Assembly: GCA_964651755.1 (NCBI GenBank)
Contig: CAZYZD010000031.1
Location: 1 to 21,706 of the forward strand
Origin: QNZT01 sp964651755
GTDB lineage: Bacteria > Campylobacterota > Campylobacteria > Campylobacterales > QNZT01
DNA length: 21,706 nucleotides
Direction: 5' to 3'
How positions within the stretch are numbered: the stretch's first letter is position 1; each line of letters opens with the position of its first letter. Positions 1-7,867 of the stretch are shown here, one piece after another. The notes beneath the pieces are model-generated. The model searched no databases, was not told where the DNA came from, and saw nothing but the letters and a program-made list of their open reading frames with translations. The position numbers were made by a program, and so were the translations under genes.

Positions 1-1
1 A

Positions 2-1000
2 AATATGGAAGCGGAGATCACCAGTATTCTCAATGCAACAGAAGAGAAATCCAAAGTTAAACCGATTATCAATCGTGAGGCAGGACTTGTGACTGTTACC
101 GGTACCTCAGAGCAGATCAACCGTGTTTCTGCCTATATTCATCAGATGATGAAACGGTTACATCGACAGGTTTTAATTGATGTAAAGATGCTTTCTGTAA
201 CACTTGATAACTCCAGGCAAACAGGTGTCAACTGGGGAGAAATTTATAAATTGCAAAATATGCAGATGGCTTATGAAATCTTAAATACCAATAATCTCAA
301 AGAGTTATCCAATGATAAAATTGAAGAATTCGGAGACAATAATCCTTCTGCACATGCTACTTTTATCAGGTTGAGTGGAAATACAGGTATTACTGATGTC
401 GTAAAGTTTTTGAAAACACAGGGAGATGTAACTGCTATTTCCAATCCGAAAGTAGTTACGCTGAATAATCAGCCGGCAGTTTTCAGTTCGGGAGATCAGC
501 TTTATTATAAGCTCTCTTCAAGTTCCAGACAAACAGGGAGCAATGCTGCAACAGAGACTTTTAACAATGAAATTGTAAAGTCGGTATTTGCCGGGATATT
601 ACTCGATATTACACCTGAAATTACTGATGATGATGAGATAATCCTGAAGATCAATCCATCTATCAGTTCGGTTAAATCAAGAGTAAAGACAGATGAATCA
701 GGTGTTAGAAGATTACCGCCTGATTTGATGAAAAAACAGATCTCTTCTGTTGTTAAATTACGTGACGGTGAAAAAGTGATTCTTGGTGGCTTGATCAGTT
801 CCAAAAAAGGTGTAGAAACAAGCAAAGTGCCGATTCTTGGCAACATTCCATTGCTTGGATATGCTTTTCAGCAAAAGAAAGTAAGTGAGATTAGAGAAGA
901 GTTGATCGTAATTATTACACCGCATATCATCAAAACAAGACGTATTGATCCGCATCCTGTATCTTTAAAAGATCTAGGGTATGAAAAAATAAAATACTAA
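2..1000 (+). CDS. mshL: MSHA-type pilus secretin MshL, C-terminal part (5' truncated)
   Basis: Outer-membrane secretin of a type IV pilus / type II secretion-like machine; it forms the gated ring through which the pilus leaves the cell. The frame is open to the left window edge, so the Met codon at base 5 is internal and the true start lies upstream. The visible 330 or so residues hold the end of a periplasmic N-domain (bases ~60-200, ending in VTVTGTSEQINRV and the following helix) and the secretin barrel domain. The barrel shows the NNQPAVFSSG segment (~465-492), a PEITDDDEI segment (~615-640), VILGGLIS (~778-800) and the family signature PILGNIPLLGYAF followed by EELIVIITP (~829-925). The next genes are a TPR protein, a GspE-type ATPase and a GspF-type platform protein, in the order of Vibrio mshL-N-E-G. 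That order favours MshL over PilQ or GspD. Secretin identity is secure; the MSHA subtype is inferred from gene order. Confidence 0.88.
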   Translation, partial: NMEAEITSILNATEEKSKVKPIINREAGLVTVTGTSEQINRVSAYIHQMMKRLHRQVLIDVKMLSVTLDNSRQTGVNWGEIYKLQNMQMAYEILNTNNLKELSNDKIEEFGDNNPSAHATFIRLSGNTGITDVVKFLKTQGDVTAISNPKVVTLNNQPAVFSSGDQLYYKLSSSSRQTGSNAATETFNNEIVKSVFAGILLDITPEITDDDEIILKINPSISSVKSRVKTDESGVRRLPPDLMKKQISSVVKLRDGEKVILGGLISSKKGVETSKVPILGNIPLLGYAFQQKKVSEIREELIVIITPHIIKTRRIDPHPVSLKDLGYEKIKY

Positions 1001-1003
1001 TAC

Positions 1004-1010
1004 AGAGGGG
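1004..1010 (+). promoter_or_regulatory. Ribosome binding site of the mshN-like gene
   Basis: AGAGGGG lies 8 bases before the ATG at 1019. It supports this start and separate initiation in the 18-base gap after mshL. Confidence 0.6.
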
Positions 1011-1018
1011 AAAAGACT

Positions 1019-1723
1019 ATGAGAATAAGTCACATTACAGATAGAAATCAGAGCATATTTGACGATAAAGCATTTGTGCATAAATTTATAATGCTATTGG
1101 GGTTGATTATTGCTGTTTCTCTTTTTCTTATTTATCATAGTCTGCATCAGGTAAGTGATTTTTCACTCTCTTCTTTGCCATATTTTAAGGAGAAGTCTCT
1201 CTCATTGGGGAGTGTGGAAGAAGAATTAAACGGCAATGTTATCAGTTTGAATGTATTGGAGAATGATCCTGTAGATGATTTGGTAGAAAAGGATCTTCAG
1301 CAACTTCAGGTTTTGGAACAGAGTACAGCCTCAAAGAATGCTTCCCAACCAGCTGCTTTAGAATCGAAACAGAAAATGAAAAAACATACTATAGAAATTA
1401 CGTCAGTTGAAATTCGCCACAAAGCACCCAAAGCAAAATCTCTTAAATGGTTGAAAAAAAAGTTTTATGCAACGAACAGTATCAAGTATGCACTGGATAT
1501 TGCAAAAAAATACTATTTTGCAAAAAAGTATGATAAAGCACTAAAATGGTCGTTAATTGCAAATGAAGTAGACCAAAAGAGTGCAGAAAGTTGGATTATG
1601 TTTGCAAAAACAAAGATGAAAATGGGCAAAAAACAGGATGCCATCAATGTTTTGAATGCTTATTTAAAAACATACAGTTCTCCTAAAATATCCAAATATT
1701 TACAGAAGATAAAATCGAGTTAA
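1019..1723 (+). CDS. Membrane-anchored TPR protein in the mshN position
   Basis: A 234-residue protein. A short basic N-terminus is followed by one hydrophobic helix (about residues 22-40, IMLLGLIIAVSLFLIYH), which is likely an inner-membrane anchor with the rest in the periplasm. A low-complexity, charged linker follows (about 45-145, Lys-rich at its end). The C-terminal part (about 152-234) consists of TPR-like helical pairs, with the KKYDKALKWSLIANEVD and AESWIMFAKTKMKMGKKQDAINVL segments matching the TPR spacing of small and large residues. Vibrio MshN has the same plan (one N-terminal helix plus C-terminal TPRs) and sits directly before mshE. Position and architecture therefore suggest a scaffold for pilus assembly. 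Sequence identity alone does not prove MshN; a generic TPR protein is the alternative. It starts 18 bases after the secretin and ends 11 bases before the ATPase gene. Confidence 0.8.
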   Translation: MRISHITDRNQSIFDDKAFVHKFIMLLGLIIAVSLFLIYHSLHQVSDFSLSSLPYFKEKSLSLGSVEEELNGNVISLNVLENDPVDDLVEKDLQQLQVLEQSTASKNASQPAALESKQKMKKHTIEITSVEIRHKAPKAKSLKWLKKKFYATNSIKYALDIAKKYYFAKKYDKALKWSLIANEVDQKSAESWIMFAKTKMKMGKKQDAINVLNAYLKTYSSPKISKYLQKIKSS

Positions 1724-1734
1724 AAGAAGGTGTC

Positions 1735-3486
1735 ATGAAAGAGAGAAGAGCATTAAGCGTCGTTGATTTTTTATATGAAAATAAGATTATTTCACAGCAG
1801 ACGCTATTGGAAATTGAAGAGGAACTGGAAGAGAGTGGCGATGATTTAGGATCTATTTTAATCAAGCGCAAACTTGTAACCACCGAGACACTCAATATCC
1901 TTCTGGTTGAAGCTTTTAAAAATGGTCTGATTTTGCTGCATGATATCTATGAAAATTTTACGATTGACTTAGATAAATTTCTGGAGCTCTTTGCAAAAAA
2001 TACTAAAACTGATTTTGTGGATCTCTATTCGCAGGAAGTAAATTATGCATTGGGTGCCAAAGCGGGTTATCAAAGACTAAGTAAACTTGGAATTTTGCCT
2101 TATAAAGAGGATGATATCAATATCTACATTGCGGCAAAAGATCCGTTTGATATCTCTTTACAGGAGCAGTTGCATAGAATTTTTCGTAATAAATTGATTA
2201 AAATTGCTATTGCCAATCCGGAGCAGATAGACAAACATCTGCACAATATTGAAATCAGTGAAAGTGTTAAAGATTTGATTGCCGATATCCGGCAGGAGTT
2301 TACGGCAAAAGGTCCCGGAGATGTTGAGGAGAGTTCGGGTATTCTGAAATTGATTGAACTGATTTTGAAAACTTCTATTATCAGCGGTGGTAGTGATATT
2401 CATATTGAACCGACAGAGACAAGTTGTATAGTACGTTCAAGAATCGATGGTATGTTAAAAGAGATTTTTGTATTTGACAGAGATATCTATCCTCCACTTA
2501 GTTCAAGAATCAAATTGCTGGCGAATCTGGATATTGCAGAGAAAAGAAAGCCTCAGGATGGGCGTTTTTCTGCTACTGTTATGGAAAAGCATTATGATTT
2601 CAGGATTTCCACACTGCCGATAATGACCGGTGAGTCGATTGTACTGAGAATTTTGGATAAATCAAAAGTTATGATTAAACTCGAAGAGCTGGGAATGCAT
2701 CCTGAGAATTATAAAAAATTTAGAAATGCAATGTCCGCGCCTTATGGGATTATCTTTGTTACTGGTCCGACGGGAAGTGGTAAAACAACAACACTTTATG
2801 CCGGTATGAATGCTATCAAAGATGTAAAAAAGAAGATGATTACCGTAGAAGATCCAGTAGAGTATCAGATGAATTTGATTCAGCAGGTACAGGTCAATAC
2901 CAAAGCAAACCTTACTTTTGCTACTGCGTTACGTTCTATTTTGAGACAGGATCCGGATATTATCATGATTGGTGAGGTCAGGGATAAGGAGACGTTGAAA
3001 ATTGCTATTGAAGCCTCTTTAACCGGGCACCTTGTCTTTTCCACACTTCATACAAATGATGCTGTCAGTGCGATTACAAGAATTGTGGATATGGGGATTG
3101 AAGCTTATTTGATTAGTGGGGCGTTAGTGGCGATCCAGGCACAGAGATTGATTCGTAAAGTATGTCCCCATTGTAAAGTAAAAACAGAGATTCCGGATGA
3201 TATGCTGGAGGGAATCAAGTCAGTGATTCCTGCCAATTATCAGTTTTATAAAGCCAAAGGGTGCGATAAGTGTAACAATACCGGTTATGCAGGCAGGGAG
3301 ATGATTTCGGAAGTACTGGTGGTGGATGATACGATTCAAAGTATGATTGCAAGAGGTGCTTCCAAAGAGGATATTGCAAAATATGCAGATGAAAATGGTT
3401 TTATTTCTATGTTTCAGGATGCAGCTATTCGTGCTGCAAATGGCAAAACCACAATAGAAGAAGTATACAGGGTAGCGAAATCATGA
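1735..3486 (+). CDS. mshE: GspE/PilB-family pilus extension ATPase (MshE-like)
   Basis: Cytoplasmic hexameric ATPase that powers pilin polymerisation; 583 residues, normal for the family. Residues 8-60 have the layout of an MshEN domain: two 24-residue motifs separated by five residues. The RLG and Gln positions that contact c-di-GMP are not conserved (SVV and DLG in place of RLG). A second N-terminal subdomain follows, to about residue 185. The catalytic core shows a Walker A GPTGSGKT at 344-351, the Asp-box MITVEDPVEYQ near 367-377, Walker B DIIMIGEVRD at 408-417 and the His box GHLVFSTLHTNDA at 431-443. The zinc-binding tetracysteine insert is complete (Cys 477, 480, 510, 513), which marks assembly (GspE/PilB/MshE) rather than retraction (PilT) ATPases. 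A GAAGGTG ribosome site lies 4 bases before the ATG. The last four bases overlap the start of mshG. Confidence 0.92.
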   Translation: MKERRALSVVDFLYENKIISQQTLLEIEEELEESGDDLGSILIKRKLVTTETLNILLVEAFKNGLILLHDIYENFTIDLDKFLELFAKNTKTDFVDLYSQEVNYALGAKAGYQRLSKLGILPYKEDDINIYIAAKDPFDISLQEQLHRIFRNKLIKIAIANPEQIDKHLHNIEISESVKDLIADIRQEFTAKGPGDVEESSGILKLIELILKTSIISGGSDIHIEPTETSCIVRSRIDGMLKEIFVFDRDIYPPLSSRIKLLANLDIAEKRKPQDGRFSATVMEKHYDFRISTLPIMTGESIVLRILDKSKVMIKLEELGMHPENYKKFRNAMSAPYGIIFVTGPTGSGKTTTLYAGMNAIKDVKKKMITVEDPVEYQMNLIQQVQVNTKANLTFATALRSILRQDPDIIMIGEVRDKETLKIAIEASLTGHLVFSTLHTNDAVSAITRIVDMGIEAYLISGALVAIQAQRLIRKVCPHCKVKTEIPDDMLEGIKSVIPANYQFYKAKGCDKCNNTGYAGREMISEVLVVDDTIQSMIARGASKEDIAKYADENGFISMFQDAAIRAANGKTTIEEVYRVAKS

Positions 3487-4727
3487 AGTATTTTGAAGTA
3501 AATTATATTCAACAGCGTAAACGGGGTACAGAACTTGTTAAAGCGATGAGTCGTAAAGATGCTATTTTGATGACAAAAGCGCGTATTCCAAACGGTACGG
3601 TACTTAAGGCATATGAAGTTTCAGCACCGCTTGAGGCAAGGTTTTCTGATTTTAAAGAGAGTATTTTTGGTGCGATGAGCAAGAAGAAGATTAAAGTGGA
3701 AGCACTGATATCCGCTATCCGGCAACTGGCAGTTATGACCAATGCCGGTATCTCTATTCATGATAGTATCCGTGAAGTAACCAAAGCAACAGTAGATAAA
3801 GATTTGAAGGCAATTTTTGAACAGGTAGATGAGGATTTAAATGCCGGTAAAAGTTTGACAGAAGCGATGATGCCATACAAATATCAGGTAGGTGATATTA
3901 CAATCGCAATGATAGAACTGGGTGAAAATACAGGTAATATGTCAGAATCTCTGACAAAACTTTCCGAAGTTTTGGAAGAGATGATGGAAAATGCCAAAAA
4001 ACTGAAATCGGCATTGCGTTATCCTACGACGGTGATTATTGCGATTGCAGTGGCATTTACGATTTTGATGATGTATGTTGTGCCTAAATTTAAAGAGATT
4101 TTTGAAAAGCTGGGAGCAGATCTTCCTGCTCCTACCAAAGTATTACTTTTTCTTGAACATGCTCTCAATACCTATGGACTTTATATTTTAATGGCAATTA
4201 TAGGTACGGTGGCGTATCATAAATTTCTCTATAAAACAAATGATGATTACAAACGAAAAATAGATAAATATATTTTGAAGGTTTATCTTATCGGTAATGT
4301 GATATTTTTTGCCTCGATGAGCCGGTTTATGCTGATTTTTACAGAACTGGTCAGGGCGGGTATTCCTATCGCAGAGGCGCTGGATACGGCGGTTATTACG
4401 ATAGACAATGAAGAGATAAAAGATAAGCTGGCATCGGTAAAAGTGGCAGTAGAGCGTGGATCAAACCTGACAGAAGCATTTGAGGCAACCGGTTTGTTTG
4501 AAGGGATGCTGATCCAGATGATCAAAGCGGGTGAATCAGGTGGTGCACTCGATAAAATGCTGGAAAAGGTGAGTGATTATTATGCTAACAGATTTAATGA
4601 TATCATTGAAAATCTTTCTGCTTATATCGAACCTATATTGATTGGTTTTATTGCCGGTATGGTTTTGATGCTTGCACTTGGAATTTTCCTGCCGATGTGG
4701 GATATGGCATCTGCTGTGAAACATTAG
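3483..4727 (+). CDS. mshG: GspF/PilC-family inner-membrane platform protein (MshG-like)
   Basis: Polytopic platform protein that couples the MshE ATPase to pilin assembly; 414 residues, typical of the family. Two repeated T2SSF cytoplasmic domains are visible (about residues 70-190 and 275-385). Each carries the family's GE-x-x/T-G turn (IELGENTGNM near 144-153; IKAGESGGAL near 347-356). Hydrophobic helices occur at about 182-200, 230-249 and 384-404, the last close to the C-terminus as expected. The start ATG overlaps the mshE stop (ATGA), which indicates translational coupling. It is the last gene of the pilus module in this window. No pilin or prepilin peptidase follows, so the structural genes must lie elsewhere. 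Confidence 0.92.
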   Translation: MKYFEVNYIQQRKRGTELVKAMSRKDAILMTKARIPNGTVLKAYEVSAPLEARFSDFKESIFGAMSKKKIKVEALISAIRQLAVMTNAGISIHDSIREVTKATVDKDLKAIFEQVDEDLNAGKSLTEAMMPYKYQVGDITIAMIELGENTGNMSESLTKLSEVLEEMMENAKKLKSALRYPTTVIIAIAVAFTILMMYVVPKFKEIFEKLGADLPAPTKVLLFLEHALNTYGLYILMAIIGTVAYHKFLYKTNDDYKRKIDKYILKVYLIGNVIFFASMSRFMLIFTELVRAGIPIAEALDTAVITIDNEEIKDKLASVKVAVERGSNLTEAFEATGLFEGMLIQMIKAGESGGALDKMLEKVSDYYANRFNDIIENLSAYIEPILIGFIAGMVLMLALGIFLPMWDMASAVKH

Positions 4728-4731
4728 CGGC

Positions 4732-4762
4732 TCAGAGGCGTGTTTGCAGGCACTGCCTCTGA
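4732..4762 (+). terminator. Hairpin just after mshG, possible end of the pilus operon
   Basis: TCAGAGGC (4732-4739) pairs perfectly with GCCTCTGA (4755-4762). GTG/CAC can extend the stem inward, with one bulged T. It lies 4 bases after the mshG stop. No T-run follows (TTATAAAATC instead), so it may act as an mRNA 3' stabiliser or a weak terminator rather than a canonical Rho-independent terminator. Confidence 0.45.
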
Positions 4763-4906
4763 TTATAAAATCTACATTAAAAAACAAGTTACAAATAAAA
4801 AATTACTGAAAATTTATAATACGTAAATTATTTTTAAATAGTTTAATTTATAGATAACTTAATCCCTTTTTGTAAATATAAAAGTATATATTAAGCTCTA
4901 AATTAA

Positions 4907-4926
4907 TATAATTTTACCTATATAGT
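4907..4926 (+). promoter_or_regulatory. Candidate sigma-70 promoter of the nadE-like operon
   Basis: The 245-base gap between mshG and the next gene is very AT-rich. It contains a perfect TATAAT at 4907-4912 and a TATAGT at 4921-4926, 47-61 bases before the start codon. No clear -35 box is present. Campylobacterota promoters usually lack a conserved -35 and rely on upstream T-rich DNA, which is present here. Confidence 0.4.
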
Positions 4927-4972
4927 CACAATTTGGATTGAAAATTCCTAAAATAGAGCGTATCGAGGTAGT

Positions 4973-5767
4973 ATGTCACAAAAATACAGGCGGATTAAAG
5001 AGTATCTGATTCAGTTTCTCAAAGAAGAGACTTTCAAAACAGGACTCAATGGCGGTGTTCTGCTATTGGATGGAAGTGTTGAGAGTATAGTCGTGGCTAT
5101 CCTGGCAAAAGAGGCTTTTGGCAATAGGTTGCTTACACTTGTCAAAGATACGGATGAGGTGCAGGAATCAGTCTCTGATATATTGAAGTCATTTTGCATG
5201 CAAAAAGATATTCGTTATATGTCTGTATCGGCAAATGCCGTAGCAGGAGCGTATCCTCTTTTAAAAGAGGCAGATGAAAAGCGTAAAAAAGCTTTTATCT
5301 CCAGAGTAGAGATGGCAATTCTTTATGATATGGCATCTTATGAACGTGCGCTGGTACTTGGTGCCAAAAGTAAAAGTGCGCTGCTGCTTGGAGTGGGAAC
5401 TTCTCATGGGGATTTGGCATGTGCCTTAAATCCTGTAGGCGATCTCTATGAGAGTGAAATAGTTGAGTTTTCAAAATTTCTGGGAGCAGATGAAGTATTT
5501 CCTTCTGGAGAAAGTGTAAAATACGGAGTTGATGAAGAGATTGGTCTCTACTCTGTGGAGGCACTTGATAGTGCTTTGAAAGCTTTTACGGAGGAGCGGC
5601 TCAGTCGTGATGAGTTGCTTGCCAAAGGATATGATAGCGAGATGGTTGAAATGATTATCCGCCGTATCTACCAAAACCAGTTTAAACATAACCCTCCGAT
5701 TGTAGCGAAGTTGACATCGCGTACAGTTGGACATGATCTACAGTATCCAAGAGATATTAAATTATAA
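4973..5767 (+). CDS. NAD+ synthetase-like protein with degenerate ATP-binding motif
   Basis: A 264-residue protein clearly related to NH3-dependent NAD+ synthetase (NadE), which amidates nicotinic acid adenine dinucleotide using ATP. Retained NadE traits are the AILYDMASYERALVLG stretch (115-130), GTSHGDLACALNPVGDLY (142-159), the helix EIVEFSKFLGADEVF and a C-terminal R-x-x-x-N-Q-FKHNPP segment. However, the PP-loop SGG-x-DS is replaced by D33-G-S-V-E-S38. The GTSNKSE motif is GAKSKSA (130-136), losing its Glu, and the PSADL motif is PSGES (177-181). These are residues that bind ATP, Mg and substrate in characterised NadE. The gene sits where I recall nadE in Campylobacter jejuni, upstream of lpxK and thrC. 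It may be an inactive or repurposed NadE, or a lineage-specific active variant. GAGG at 4965-4968 precedes the ATG. It is the first gene of the operon. Confidence 0.75.
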   Translation: MSQKYRRIKEYLIQFLKEETFKTGLNGGVLLLDGSVESIVVAILAKEAFGNRLLTLVKDTDEVQESVSDILKSFCMQKDIRYMSVSANAVAGAYPLLKEADEKRKKAFISRVEMAILYDMASYERALVLGAKSKSALLLGVGTSHGDLACALNPVGDLYESEIVEFSKFLGADEVFPSGESVKYGVDEEIGLYSVEALDSALKAFTEERLSRDELLAKGYDSEMVEMIIRRIYQNQFKHNPPIVAKLTSRTVGHDLQYPRDIKL

Positions 5768-5778
5768 GGAGAAGTTGT

Positions 5779-6912
5779 ATGAAAGAGATCCCGTTTTATT
5801 TACCCTCTATCGATCAGAATGAAAAAAATCTGATTCAGGAGGTTTTGTCCCTCAAAGGTGCTTCTAAAATAGAGGAGCTGGAAGATTTGATATGTGAGTA
5901 TGTCGGTTGTAAATATGCAGTTGCTACATCAAGCTGGAGCGGAGCAATGCATCTGAGTATGTTTGCACTGGAACTCAAGCGCGGTGATAAAATCCTCTGT
6001 TCTGTCAATGCCCATCCTGCTGTACCTGAGGCCGTACGTCATTTCGATGCTGAGCCGATTTTTGTGGATATTGAACCGGACAGTTTCAATATGGATCCCA
6101 AAAAGCTGAGAGAAGCACTTGAAAAACATTACCATAAAAAACTGAAGGCTGTTATTGTTACTCATGTCGGAGGACAAAGCAGTGATATGGATGCAATTTA
6201 TGAAATTGCCAATGAATATGGTATTCATGTAATCGATGATGCTTCAATGGCACTTGGCAGTACTTATAAAGGTGAAAAGATCGGTACAACGGGATCTGCC
6301 ATAACAACTTTCGGTTTTAGTTCCAAAATGAAAAGCAGTATTGCCAATGCAGGTGTTATTGCTACAGATGATGAAGCGATATTTGAGCGTGCCAAACTGA
6401 TTCGTCATCATGCAATCGAAGCCAAAGAGTGGGACAAATATGGCAATATCGGTTATGTTTATGATGTAGTTGATATTGGTATCGGCTATGAAAGCAGTGA
6501 ACTGGATTCGGCATTTTGTATTGCACAGCTTCAGAAAGCGGATGAACAGATTCAACGCAGACGGGAAATAGCGGAACTTTACAACAAAGAGTTATCCGGT
6601 GTTGCACATATCTCGTTGCCTCAAAATATCAGAGAACATACATATAGTCTCTATATTATCAAAGTTGACAAGAACAGAGATGATTTTGCACGGACACTTA
6701 AAGAGAAAGGAATCTATACAGGATTACACTTTGTACCTCTTCATCTTCTGACCTATTATAAACAAAAGTACTCTTTGCGGGTAAATGATTTTCCTGCAGC
6801 GTTGACGAACTATCAACAAATTCTCTCTTTACCTTGCTATACAGGTCTTACTGATGATGATGTAAAGTATATTTGTGAGCAAATCAAAGAGATTTCGGCT
6901 AGCAGAGGGTGA
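5779..6912 (+). CDS. Divergent DegT/DnrJ/EryC1/StrS-family aminotransferase
   Basis: A 377-residue PLP-fold enzyme of the sugar aminotransferase family. Members typically transfer an amino group to UDP- or dTDP-keto-sugars for LPS, glycans or antibiotics. Family landmarks are GASKIEELEDLICEYVG near 27-43, EPIFVDIEPDSFNMD at 92-106, VIVTHVGGQSSDMDAI (125-140), VIDDASMALG (151-160, with Asp154 the likely PLP-ring Asp) and a C-terminal YTGLHFVPLHL. Active-site segments deviate. The lysine region reads FGFSSKMKSS (178-187), and in an ungapped alignment the Schiff-base Lys falls on Met184, flanked by Lys183 and Lys185. The usual GEGG reads NAG, and the usual NYRM reads GYES. It could still be active with Lys183 or Lys185. 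AAGGAG (5766-5771) overlaps the previous stop, and the last four bases overlap lpxK. Its place between a NadE-like gene and lpxK suggests an envelope or lipid A-linked sugar substrate, but that is inference. Confidence 0.8.
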   Translation: MKEIPFYLPSIDQNEKNLIQEVLSLKGASKIEELEDLICEYVGCKYAVATSSWSGAMHLSMFALELKRGDKILCSVNAHPAVPEAVRHFDAEPIFVDIEPDSFNMDPKKLREALEKHYHKKLKAVIVTHVGGQSSDMDAIYEIANEYGIHVIDDASMALGSTYKGEKIGTTGSAITTFGFSSKMKSSIANAGVIATDDEAIFERAKLIRHHAIEAKEWDKYGNIGYVYDVVDIGIGYESSELDSAFCIAQLQKADEQIQRRREIAELYNKELSGVAHISLPQNIREHTYSLYIIKVDKNRDDFARTLKEKGIYTGLHFVPLHLLTYYKQKYSLRVNDFPAALTNYQQILSLPCYTGLTDDDVKYICEQIKEISASRG

Positions 6913-7847
6913 AACATCGTATCTATTTTTGGGTAGAGAGTTATCTCTTTCACCCAAACAGATTTCAAAAATTTATCTCTTTTCTTTTATATCCATTGTC
7001 ACTGCTGTATTGTAGTTATGTGGTACTCAAACGTAAATTGGTACACCCTGTGAACTATGGGATTCCTGTCATTAGTGTCGGTAATCTGATTGTCGGTGGG
7101 AGTGGTAAAACACCCTTTACGATTGCTCTGGCAAAAGAGTTGCGCGAAATGGCGGATATTGCGATTGTTCTAAGGGGATATGGTCGTAAATCCAGAGGTT
7201 TGATTGTTGTCAGCCAAAATGGTGTTATCATGAGTGATGTTGACAAAAGTGGTGATGAAGCGATGCTTTTGGCAAAATCGCTGCCGCATGCAAGTGTTAT
7301 AGTCAGTGAGGATCGTGTCAAAGGGATTTACAAAGCGAAGGAACTTGGCGCAACAGCAGTAATTTTGGATGATGGATTCAGTAAAACAGGAATTGAAAAA
7401 TTTGATATTTTGTTAAAACCTTCTATCGTTTTTCAGAATGAATTGTGTCTGCCCAGCGGTCCTTTTCGCGAACCTTCCTCTTTGTATCGAAAAGCTGATC
7501 TAACTGCTGTGGAAAATGTAGACTTTACCAGAAAGGTAGAGATTTTGAACCGAGGTGAGAGGATGGTTCTTGTTACAGCCATCTCCAAACCGGAGAGACT
7601 TGAAAAGTTTGTTCCTCCTTTCATTGAACGTGTATTTTTCCCGGATCATTACCAGTTTCAGGAACGGGAGCTTGCCAAAATATTGCGCGAATATAATGCC
7701 GATACTATTTTAACGACACAAAAAGATGCTGTAAAGATGGAGCAGTTTAGAATAGATCTTTCGATTTTAGCCCTTGAAATCGAACTCTCGCCGAGAATTG
7801 TCGAGAGTGTAAAGAAATATATAGTTAATTTTGATAAAATCTCCTAA
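6909..7847 (+). CDS. lpxK: Tetraacyldisaccharide 4'-kinase LpxK (GTG start)
   Basis: Membrane-associated kinase that adds the 4'-phosphate to the lipid A disaccharide precursor, giving lipid IVA. The 312 residues match the family. The N-terminus has the amphipathic/hydrophobic membrane helix (FISFLLYPLSLLYCSYVV, about 22-39), followed by the characteristic P-loop SVGNLIVGGSGKTP (about 56-69). DDGF (about 155-158) supplies the catalytic Asp region, although the usual QH after it is SK here. LPSGPFREPSSLYRKAD and the late TTQKDAVKM motif are also typical. The start is GTG at 6909, overlapping the upstream stop by four bases. AGAGG abuts it directly, so translation probably depends on coupling to the aminotransferase gene. 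The next Met codon would remove the P-loop region, which supports GTG. Confidence 0.93.
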   Translation: MKHRIYFWVESYLFHPNRFQKFISFLLYPLSLLYCSYVVLKRKLVHPVNYGIPVISVGNLIVGGSGKTPFTIALAKELREMADIAIVLRGYGRKSRGLIVVSQNGVIMSDVDKSGDEAMLLAKSLPHASVIVSEDRVKGIYKAKELGATAVILDDGFSKTGIEKFDILLKPSIVFQNELCLPSGPFREPSSLYRKADLTAVENVDFTRKVEILNRGERMVLVTAISKPERLEKFVPPFIERVFFPDHYQFQERELAKILREYNADTILTTQKDAVKMEQFRIDLSILALEIELSPRIVESVKKYIVNFDKIS

Positions 7848-7867
7848 AAATTCAGGAACTTTCATCC

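Noticed and set aside
4728..4972. Looked for a small gene, sigma-54 promoter or riboswitch in the gap before the nadE-like gene
   Set aside because: No open frame with a ribosome site and no TGGCA-N-TTGC type element was found; only an AT-rich promoter-like region and the mshG hairpin are visible.
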